A DNA stretch of 64,000 nucleotides, taken from NCBI GenBank assembly GCA_029448655.1, contig JACCLO010000002.1, positions 2,976,001-3,040,000 of the forward strand, written 5' to 3'. The DNA is from Wolfiporia cocos (Eukaryota > Basidiomycota > Agaricomycetes > Polyporales > Phaeolaceae). The notes under the pieces are model-generated. The model was not told the origin of the DNA. It worked only from the letters and a program-made list of their open reading frames with translations, and ran no database searches. The translations under genes were made by a program, and so were the position numbers. Shown piece by piece: positions 10,489 to 18,648 of the stretch; the stretch's first letter is position 1, and every line of letters begins with the position of its first letter.

Positions 10489-12347
10489 CGGCCAGGAATG
10501 TGACGCTTGAGGAGAGAGTCGAGGAGCTTGAAAGAGAGCTCTCAGTATGGAAGGCCGCGCTCAAAAAATCGGACGAGGAGAAAAGGGCCCTGAGTAAATC
10601 GATACTTAAGCTCGAGCGAAGCATAGGCTCTCTTCGAGTAAGTGAACACTGTCGGCGTCCATTGTGGCGTCGCTCCTAACCCTACTCTTTAGGATGACAG
10701 CCCCCTTGTCTTGTGTCTCATTGATGGAGATGGTAACATATTCTCCCCGGAGCTCCTGGCTATGGGTCAGGCCGGTGGGCGACAGGCTGCGAGCTTAATT
10801 ACGAAAGGTCTTAATGACTACCTCTCGAGCATCGACTCGCCTGAAGTCGCATTATCGGGCAGGGGTCAAATCTGGCTCACGATTTACTGCAACAAAACCG
10901 GGCTCCTCGAAGTACTCACGCAGAACAACGTATGCACTGCCGAGCAATTTGAAGCATTTGTCTTGGGCTTCAACCAATCATCCCCATTATTCTCAATTGT
11001 GGATGTGGGTAATGGGAAGGAGGCAGCAGATACGAAACTGAAGGGTAGGTAGCTTTGTGTCAACTCCATTTGAGGTTATAGTCATCCTGTTGCTCATCAA
11101 CAATTGCATTGCCAGAGTGTCTTCGCGTTTTCACCCGCTTCCCACAAACATGGAAGGTATTCTTCGGAGGTGCGTCACACTCCATGCAATAAATGTTTGG
11201 ATCCGTTGATTTATATCCCTTGCAGGCACCCACGACAATGGTTATACGTCTACTCTTGCAGCTCTACAGAACGAAGGGCTCATTGACAAGATGATACTCC
11301 TTCGAGGCTATACCAAACTTGCATATGAGATCAAAGGCTTGGAGCTGCCCGATATGGAGATCGAAGGCCTTTTTCTCAAGAAGAAGCTCTACTCCTACAA
11401 CAATAAGAAGCCTTCCAATCCAAATACTCCATACTATAAACAACATATTGAACATGAGGTCTCGCGCAGTAATGCTCCCACTCCTTCGAGCCGAAGTCAA
11501 GCAAGCGCCAGCCCACCTGGGAAGACGAAGGTTCTCGACCCAACTCTAGTATGGTGTATGAATGTAACCGATGTTGCCCATATCCTGATATTTTGTAATC
11601 ACAGCCTCTCTATAAACGTCAGCACCAATGTCACTCCTTTATTTGCAACGCTGATGCATCATTTAGAGAACCCATTGCCATGCAACTTCTACTATTTAGC
11701 CGAGTGCAAGAAAGGGCAGAAATGTCATTTCGGACATGATTATGTCTTAACGCCAGCGCAGCTCACGATACTCCGCGAAACCGCGCGGAAATGGCCATGC
11801 CCATACGCTAACAGGGGTGAGTGGTGTCCTGAACGATGACACACAAGCATTGACTATTCCCAGGGTTTTCTTGTCACCTTGGGGACAACTGTGTTATGGC
11901 CCATGTATGTCCTAAAGGCGCTACGTGCAGCTTTGCAAAGCAGAAGAGATGCAAATTCATCGCAAGTAAGCAGCTTCAACCGAGATGCTAATGCTATGAT
12001 TATTGAATTTGTATCGCAGAGGATGCTCACGGAAAGGCAGAAGAAGTCTCTCGTAATCTTCTACAGCAAACACCGGAATCGAAAACTCCAAACTATGAGT
12101 CACCACAAATGGAGCTCAGTGCTCACCTAAGGCCGCAAGTGTCACCCGTTATGAGCTCTAATATGTCAAACAGCTTCCTGTTGGGTGATTTTCGTGGCAT
12201 GCCGCAATATGGTGAGAGCAACGTGTATATGTTTCTTGCACTGACATCGCCGATCACACAGCATCCCAGACTACAGATCATAACTATATGAACACAAATC
12301 GATACGACAAATATTTCGGCACCCCGAATTTGCCGCGGCCGTATTGA
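10489..12347 (+). CDS. CCCH zinc-finger protein with N-terminal NYN-like domain
   Basis: Probable RNA-binding protein of a fungal family with a coiled-coil start, an alpha/beta domain (DUF7923-like) and tandem CCCH fingers. Exon near 10489-10638 encodes a coiled coil (TLEERVEELERELSVWK). It splices to LVLCLIDGDGNIFSPELL and AGGRQAASLITKGLNDYL, then CLRVFTRFPQTWKVFFGGTHDNGY, then LIDKMILLRGYTKLAYEIKGL. The acidic IDGDGN and GTHDNGY motifs resemble the metal-site positions of NYN/PIN nucleases. Finger 1 reads PCNFYYLAECKKGQKCHFGH; a second follows as CHLGDNCVMAHVCPKGATC. Both need three introns, including one starting GTCAGC at about 11616. The gene ends NRYDKYFGTPNLPRPY then TGA at 12345-12347. 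The start codon is not resolved. Confidence 0.78.
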
Positions 12348-12612
12348 TACATGCGAGAGGACCGTAGGACATGTGTGCTGTGATCGACAGCGTGAATTGT
12401 CCACAATAATGCGCTTGATGATCGTGTATATGTGGTAACTGCAACTGCCGTGAGATTGCATATCAAGCAACGAGGAGCTATATTGCAATCTTGAAGCTCA
12501 AAGCTTGCAGGACAACGTACAATGGCAATATTTTGCCATCCCGCGAACGCACCGCCACGCGATCACGTGCCCTGCTGACCACACCACCGTACGCGTTACG
12601 CACCATGACATA

Positions 12613-12691
12613 CAGTCGTTTGCATAATTGTTGTCACTCCTCTGATGCAACAATTTTGAGCAGTATATGTTCCGGACAAACTTCACACGCC
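12613..12691 (+). repeat. MITE left terminal inverted repeat
   Basis: 79-bp arm; reverse complement matches 12883-12961 with about five mismatches. Confidence 0.88.
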
Positions 12692-12882
12692 GTTTGAGTG
12701 TAACGGTCCGTCCTCCGGACAAGCAGTAGACGCTCGTAGGTGCACCAGGTGCACATTGTTCGCCACCTGTATAGATTTATTTGCAGAAACTGAATGATAC
12801 GCACTTTATGAGCACCATTGTCAACTCTTAGCACATTTGCATAGCTATGTCTCCAGTAAATTCAATATGCATGACATACGAT

Positions 12883-12961
12883 GGCGTGAGAAGTTTGTCC
12901 GGAACAAATACTGCTCAAAATTGTTGCATCAGATGAGTGACAACAATTATGCAAAGGGCTG
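12883..12961 (-). repeat. MITE right terminal inverted repeat
   Basis: 79-bp arm, inverted copy of 12613-12691. Confidence 0.88.
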
Positions 12962-13167
12962 TATTCCTATATAAGATAGACCCAAGTCATACTCAACCAG
13001 GGGGTGTCACACCGTGACATCCACGTGCCGCAGACTAATCCGGCATGATCAGGACTTGTCTATTACATGCTATGTAAATTACAAAAACAGAGTACACGTG
13101 CTGTCCTGGGCATGAAAGGATTCAATCTATGTTACATTGTCTAGCTTGGCCGAGACACCTTCTGGGG

Positions 13168-13434
13168 TCACTCTACGACCATGGTCGCCGCCCAAGCTGC
13201 TTGGGAGCCAGAGAGTCCCTTGCGGTATGCATCCATAAACATCTGCGAACGCATATAGAATTTATGTAAACGTCAACAATTAACTCACAATATAACGAGG
13301 CAGTATATCATACCTTTGAATGTTCGCTTTGTGGATTGTATGCTCTTAGCAATGGTCTCTCGAGACTACATGTTGGAAGACACAATCTGTATGTCTGGGC
13401 ATATATTCGATGGATAATGTCATCCTCCTAAATT
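13168..13434 (-). pseudogene. possible coding relic (two spliceable exons)
   Basis: On the minus strand an exon after an acceptor at about 13435 reads EDDIIHRIYAQTYRLCLPTC and on to YNPQSEHSK, then a GTATGA...TTCGCAG intron (about 13310-13238), then MFMDAYRKGLSGSQAAWAAT with a TGA at 13168-13170. The last segment has the look of the C-terminal part of a basidiomycete transposon-encoded or repeat-family protein, but I cannot name the family. No start or upstream exons were found. The plus strand of the same stretch encodes a C2H2-finger-like pattern, so the coding strand itself is uncertain. Confidence 0.3.
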
Positions 13435-13506
13435 GTGCGATGCTGACTAATTCGACGGGTCGGCCACATAAATAGCCACATAAGAAGGGACTGATGCACT
13501 TTATCA

Positions 13507-13569
13507 AAAATCGAAAACCTGAGAATCCTCAACCGTTGTGTTTGCAAGAGATCTCAGGTTTTAGATTTT
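13507..13569. repeat. inverted repeat (hairpin)
   Basis: Arms of 18 nt, 13507-13524 and 13552-13569, differ at one position (core AAAACCTGAGA / TCTCAGGTTTT) around a 27-nt loop. It lies about 240 bp upstream of the SRA gene start. Confidence 0.7.
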
Positions 13570-13806
13570 ACTCAAATGGTCTTTGACCATTGTTATGTCA
13601 AATGCAAGTTGCCCACTCTGTCAAACTTGCCTCGGCGTGACAGATTTTGGTCATGTGACGTGATTGAGTATGTCTTTCTCTCTCTCACGCGATCACGTGC
13701 TCGCCAGTCCTTTATTCAACTGACGCGCGCTCGCTACGCGACGACTTCTCCCACATACCTTCATCTTAGGCTGCCTATACTACAAGCTCTTGCACGCACG
13801 ATCATC

Positions 13807-15260
13807 ATGGAGGACGACTTCGAGGCAATGTGCGAGCGGAACCGGGAAAAGAACAAAGCTGTTCTGGCAGCGATGGGCCTCGACGGACCAATGCTACCAC
13901 CATTGAAGAAATCCGTGCCAAAACCGCGGGCTCAGAGGAAGCGCAGAGCGCCGTCTAGCGAGGGTGCAACGGAATCTGACGAGACAGAGCCGCCGCAGAA
14001 GGCTGCACGCGTCGAGGGCGGCGCTGATAGTAAGCCCGGCCTGGAGAGTGCTGGCCTGCGCAGGAGCGGCCGGAACGCGGGCAGGAAGGTCGATTACACG
14101 GCAGAGAACATCAAAGGCAGCGTTCCACGTCTCGCAAGCGTGACTGCTGGGTTGAAGGAGATGGACACGGAGCTGCGAAGCGTGACGAAGCGCGTGCATG
14201 ACCCGTGAGTCGTCATTAGATATCTCGGCGTGAACCGGAGGTTGAGTCGGTGCAGGAAGACGTTTGGTGCTATACCTGGCATAGTAGTAGGAACATGGTG
14301 GCTTACTAGGTGAATGGATTATTCCCCGTAAACGTTCTTGCTCAATACTCATCGGTGGCATTCAGGGAGGAATGCAGCATCGATGCCATTCATGCGTATG
14401 TCATCCGTTCCGCATTCCAATGCAACGTTCACGTAGGCCTTCATAGACCATGGGTCGCAGGAATTGCTGGAGGCCCCCACGGTGCTTATTCAGTCGCACT
14501 TTCCGGAGGATACGAAGATGACCTCGACTATGGCGAAGCATTGTGAGTTTATGCAGCATGATGATAACTGCAATGATCTGATCTGGTGAGCACTATATAG
14601 CACCTATACGGGCGCAGGTGGGTTTCGTTGTGCTCTGCACTTTTGCACGATATAGCTGACTGCGCTGTTTTAGGTGGACGTGATCTGAAAGGCACCAAGA
14701 GTGCGCCGAAAAATGTGCGATCTCGCGAAATACTTTGATCATGAGTCATCCGCTGATGTCTGGTCTATTCAGCTGCGTACCGCCCCGCAGAGCTGCGACC
14801 AGTCTTTTGACAACCCTCTTAACAAGGCGTTGAAGGTATATATCGTGACATGCTGTGTCGTTTATACCATTCCTTATTCATCATCACCACCAGCGATCAT
14901 GCGAAACGAAGAAGCCTGTCCGCGTCATCCGCGGTTTCAAGCTCAAGTCCCCGTATGCGCCTGCAGAGGGCTACCGCTACGATGGCCTGTATACTGTCGA
15001 GAAGGCACGTATACGCCGGTGTCGCTGACTCAGCTGCTGACGAGGATATCAGGCCTGGATGGAAAAGGGGTTGAATCCGAACGGATGGAAGGTCTGCAAG
15101 TTCGCGTTCAAAGTGCGTTGATTCAATTCTGCTGCATGGATCGTTGAAGCGAATGACTCGTCGGGTTTGTTAGCGCGTCCCCGGCCAAGCGCCCCTGGTG
15201 CTCACCCAAACGGCATCTGCCGACGACGAGGCCACGGAGAACTCTGGAAGTGAGGCGTGA
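13807..15260 (+). CDS. SRA/YDG-domain methyl-DNA-binding protein
   Basis: Nuclear protein with an SRA (YDG) domain, the fold that UHRF1 and plant SUVH proteins use to read methylated CpG. The start MEDDFEAMCERNREKNKAVL at 13807 is followed by a basic, Pro/Lys-rich linker (KPRAQRKRRAPSS) and LRRSGRNAGRKVDY. The SRA domain is built from about eight exons: KTFGAIPGIVVGTWW, ECSIDAIHA, WVAGIAGGPHGAYSVALSGG, YEDDLDYGEAFTYTGAGGRD, LRTAPQSCDQSFDNPLNKAL, TKKPVRVIRGFKLKSPYAP, EGYRYDGLYTVEKAWMEKG, WKVCKFAFKRVPGQAPLVL. It ends ENSGSEA then TGA at 15258-15260. The hallmark G-G-P/YSVALSGGY/DxGxxFTYTG blocks are all there. No PHD, RING or SET domain is present, so it is a stand-alone reader. The intron 15005-15052 starts with GC. 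Confidence 0.9.
15005..15052 (+). other. candidate GC-AG intron in SRA gene
   Basis: Exon ends ...ACTGTCGAGAAG, the 48-nt intron starts GCACGT and ends GATATCAG, and the next exon starts GCCTGGATGGAA, giving the conserved YTVEKAWMEKG. Using the nearby GTATAC as donor would break the frame. Confidence 0.6.
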
Positions 15261-15694
15261 ATGCCGCGCTACGATTTACGTGCGAGGGACAGGGGATGCT
15301 CTGAAGGCTACCTTGCAGTCCGTTCTGGAGGCGGTCTCCTTGATTCCGCAGTATCGCAAATCTGTGTCTGATATAACTTGCTGCGTCTTGCTTTCCACAG
15401 CTGTACCACTAACATGTTTTGCTCTACGTTCTCCTCTGCTACTGCTTTATATACTCGGAACTGCACTTGGAATGTGTAGATCAATGGATATAGGATTGTC
15501 GTTGTGATCTGCAAGTTTGATTGAGCACCGCGAACACAAATTGGCACATAGCGCATTATCCGTCCCGGTATATTAGCAAATGTCCGTCGTACCATCCAGG
15601 GCCTTGACACGAGTCGTAGAGTACATAAAATAGACCAGCCAAGAGATCAAGAACCGATTCTGATGCAAGCCCTCGAATTCACGAATGAACATGA
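15261..15694. other. intergenic, convergent
   Basis: Between 3' ends of the SRA gene and SEC9. Nothing recognisable. Confidence 0.55.
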
Positions 15695-16878
15695 CTACTT
15701 GATCCTGTTAAGCTGCAAAAGACGTCAAACCAGTAAATTGTGGACGAATAACAGAGCGCATACCTTCTGGGTGTTGCGGAATAGCGCATTGTCCAAATTA
15801 TCGGTCTTATCAGTGAGTCTAGCGAGCCGATCGTTCTGACTGTCAAGCTCCTGGCCCATGGCCGTACCGAGCGCTTTGAGATTCTTCGTAATACTAGAGA
15901 TCTCATCGAGATTATCGTCCAACTCGTCCTCCAGCTCGTCGTCCGAGGCAGTGGCATCAAACTGATATCGCTTTCGCTGCTCCTTTCTGGCATTTATTTG
16001 TGCAGCGGTCTTGTTGAAGCGGCCACTGCCTCCACTTAGTGTGTCATCTTGCTGGCCATAGGTCGCCGCACGACCCAGCCGGTCCTGTGTCTGACGGATA
16101 TCCATCATGGCTCTCTCCCGCTCGGCGCGCTCCTCGTCATAACGCTGCTGAACCTTCGCCTCCTGCGCTGCGCGCTTGGCATCCTTGTTGAAGGTGATGA
16201 CTGGGCGGAAAATCGAGCGGTTGAGCTGCTTGAGCTCGTCCGTCTTATCCTCTGCACGTAGCGAGTAACCCTTCGAGACGTCAAGGTGGCGCTCGGTGTT
16301 GGCGAGCTTCTCTGAAGTTACGAGGTTAGATCATCGCCACAAACGATGTACACAAAGCGCTCACCAGATTGGGTGCCTAGCTTCCCGACGGTGTTCCTCG
16401 CAGTCTCTTCTGCCTCACGGGCCAGCCGGAGTGCATTACGGGTAGACGCCAAACTCTCTTGCTTGGTGTACTTGATCTGCTGCTTGATCCCCTCGATGTC
16501 CTCCTCATTCTCCTCTCCCGGAGGGGGTTCGTCCCCGCTCCTGCTTGCAGGCCCGTCATTGAAGAATCTTCCCGAGCCCTGCTTCTCTGGGTTGTACCCG
16601 GCGAACAGCTCGCTGCGGTCCTTCTCGGCGTTGCCTGCGCCGCGGGAGTACACGTCGCCGACGGCGTCTTTCCGCGCATAGCGATCAGAGTAGCTGCTCG
16701 GGGAGGGGGAGGACTGGGAATATGGGTCGCCATCACGGCTGGGTACGTATGTGCTGGCGTATGGGCGGCCGTGCACTCCATCCGGAGGGTTGGGCGAGCG
16801 GTTGTTGGCACTGCGAGCTACGGTCGGCTCTGCGACGGGGGGGATGAGGTTCTTCTCCTTACGCTTGAAGAAAGACAT
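15695..16878 (-). CDS. SEC9: SEC9 t-SNARE (SNAP-25 family)
   Basis: Plasma-membrane Qbc-SNARE for exocytosis; pairs with a syntaxin (Sso) and a synaptobrevin (Snc). Starts MSFFKRKEKNLIPPV at 16878, then a disordered Ser/Pro/Tyr-rich stretch. The Qb SNARE helix runs from about EEDIEGIKQQIKYTKQESL through ARNTVGKLGTQSGEKLANTE and on to YSLRAEDKTDELKQLNRSIF. The Qc helix is in ELEDELDDNLDEISSITKNL through LARLTDKTDNLDNALFRNTQ, and the protein ends KLNRIK then TAG at 15695-15697 after a short last intron. The zero-layer glutamines fit QSGEKLAN and SQNDRLARL. There is no membrane anchor and no Cys cluster, as in yeast Sec9. Length about 350 aa. A LINE sits about 100 bp upstream, in the same orientation. 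Confidence 0.9.
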
Positions 16879-16965
16879 GGTGCTGTTGAAGGAGAAAGGG
16901 TGGGACTGAACAGGATCGCGTGGAGGCTGTATTGTGAGAAGCGCTATGGCAGTGAGCTGCAACGG

Positions 16966-16980
16966 TCACATGCTTCGTTT
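16966..16980. repeat. LINE target-site duplication, copy 1
   Basis: TCACATGCTTCGTTT, identical to 18478-18492, directly abutting the T-rich end of the LINE. Confidence 0.9.
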
Positions 16981-18477
16981 TTTTTTTTAAAATTTTTTTT
17001 AAGTACATTTGTATCCCGCGTCAAGTAACTACGACTAAATGCGGCATTAGTGGGCGGAAGGCGGGGCTTTTGGGATGGGGCGGATAGGGTTATGCGTTCG
17101 GTAGACCATGTGTAGGGAGGTGCGAATGCGATGGTATCTAAGGGAGTTCAGGTAGGTCTCCATGCGGGACTTACCCTGGGTCGACAACAACGGTAGGGGG
17201 GGCTGCGGACTTCGCGAATGCCGTAGTGGCCTTGAGGAACAGCGCGATGGCGTTGAGGCCCTTCGGCGTGGACAGAAGGACGCGGACGTTCAGCGATTGG
17301 GAGGCGGCGCGCAGGTGGTGGCGTGCATCAGCATGCAGGGGGCAGTCAACGAGGATGTGCTCCCGTGTCTGCAGGGTTGTCCCGTCACATGGGCAGTGAG
17401 GGGACTCAGACGGGACGAAACGGCGGTAGTATTCCCCGAAATGGCCGTGGCCAAGGCTAAGCTGGACAATGCGAGCATGTACGTGTCGGGGCCCTGTGTA
17501 GGTCCGGTGAAAACGGGAGAGTCGGAGTGATGGGGCGTCGGTCAGGGCGACGCCTGCTGCGTTTGTGTGTGGGCGGCCGGCCCAGTCCGCTTTCCAGCGC
17601 TGCAGCGCTTTTGCCCGATTGTGCTCTCTGAGCCATGATAGGGAGGGCGGGACGACTGACCGGCACGTAACTGCCTGCCTTGCCAGGCTATCTGCGCGCT
17701 CGTTTCCCTGGACTCCGCTGTGGCTGGGGCACCACTGTAGGTGGACTGAGAGGGCGGCGTGGGTTCGCAGAGCCTCATCGAGGTGTTTTCGGAAGAGGAT
17801 GGACAATGTTTGTCCCGGGTGGTCTGTGGTGTCCGGTGCTGCCCGAAGGGCGGCTTGATTGTCCGCCAGGAAATAGACCGTGCAAACAGTCGGGTGGCGA
17901 GCAAGGAGGGCCGGTAGGGCGAAAGCTGCAGCGGCCAAAGCGAGGAGTTCCGCATCGTAGATACTGGCTTTTCGGCCGAGCCCCAGTTGACTGCTGCGAA
18001 CCTCTGCGCCCGCAAGATACGCGGCGTAGCCCGCTCCTGTCATGCGGTGTGGCCGGCCAGCGCGCCGCCGGGATCCGTCGGTGAAGATGAAGAGGGTGGA
18101 GGGGTCCGTTCGGCCCCGGGCAAGCATCGTCTTCAGCCCGTCGATGTACGCCTTGCGTTGGTCCTTGGTCAGCCGTGAGTCCGGAACGTCAGTTTGCAAC
18201 CGTTCTCCCCAGCCGTGTTGTCGTTCCCAGGGTGCTGTATAGTACGGGTCAGTGGTCTCGGCATCTACAGGTATAAGGGAAGCGAGGTGATGAACTATCG
18301 TAAGGGGGTGTCTGCTACGTCTAACTATAGTATCTGATAATGGGTAGGGGGCTGTCTGGTTCCGTGGAAGGGGCCAGGGGGGAGGTAGGCGTGTTCGAAT
18401 TTGGGCTGACGTGGGGAGCGTGTGGATGCGGATGGCGGCGTTGGTGGAGATGCGGCGGAGTAGGAGGGGGATAGGTA
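16981..18477 (-). mobile_element. 5'-truncated LINE (non-LTR retrotransposon)
   Basis: About 1.5 kb, minus strand. The 3' end is A-rich (seen as a T-rich run at 16981-17000 on the plus strand), and identical 15-bp duplications, 16966-16980 and 18478-18492, flank the element. These are signs of target-primed reverse transcription. Only the RNase H and C-terminal part of the polyprotein remains; endonuclease and reverse transcriptase are gone, so the copy is dead on arrival. Domain content resembles Tad-like fungal LINEs, which carry RNase H after the RT. Confidence 0.92.
17171..18477 (-). CDS. LINE polyprotein remnant: RNase H plus zinc-knuckle
   Basis: Uninterrupted frame of about 435 codons inside the truncated LINE. 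RNase H catalytic positions are all visible: FIFTDGSRRR (first Asp), SIYDAELLAL (Glu), YFLADNQAAL (Asp) and SHSGVQGNERADSLARQA (His and last Asp). A Cys/His motif follows, HCPCDGTTLQTREHILVDCP, as in many LINE ORF2 C-termini. The apparent ATG at 18496 lies in the target-site duplication and host DNA (its first residues METKHV are encoded there), so it is not the native start; the upstream RT part is missing. No in-frame stops, which suggests a recent insertion. Confidence 0.88.
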
Positions 18478-18492
18478 TCACATGCTTCGTTT
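18478..18492. repeat. LINE target-site duplication, copy 2
   Basis: Exact 15-bp match to 16966-16980 at the truncated 5' end of the element. Confidence 0.9.
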
Positions 18493-18648
18493 CCATCCAT
18501 GTCCGACGCCCATCGCGCTACACGCGTGTGCAATCTTCACTTTTCAGGTCCAGACAGGACATTCAGCCAAACGTTTGCGATGTTACCAATAGAAAAACAG
18601 GATCCGACAATGCATCAGGTCAACGGATACAGCCTAAGTCTCTGTGCC

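Larger units (their letters stand above)
12613..12961. mobile_element. Tc1/mariner-type MITE
   Basis: A 349-bp element with 79-bp terminal inverted repeats, 12613-12691 and 12883-12961. The right arm is the reverse complement of the left with about five mismatches (shared core includes GCATAATTGTTGTCACTC and GATGCAACAATTTTGAGCAG). Both ends start CAG/CTG and are flanked by TA (12611-12612, 12962-12963), matching the TA duplication and CAG termini of Tc1/mariner elements. The interior has no open frame of useful length, so it is non-autonomous. Confidence 0.85.

Noticed and set aside
16459..17028. Open plus-strand frame of 189 codons over SEC9 and its leader
   Set aside because: It is antisense to a well-supported SEC9 gene and shows no motif of its own.
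17565..18084. Overlapping plus-strand frames in the LINE
   Set aside because: Antisense to the RNase H frame, with no recognisable domain.
18496..18496. ATG at 18496 as start of the LINE protein
   Set aside because: The codon and the next residues lie in the target-site duplication and host sequence, so it is not the element's own start.
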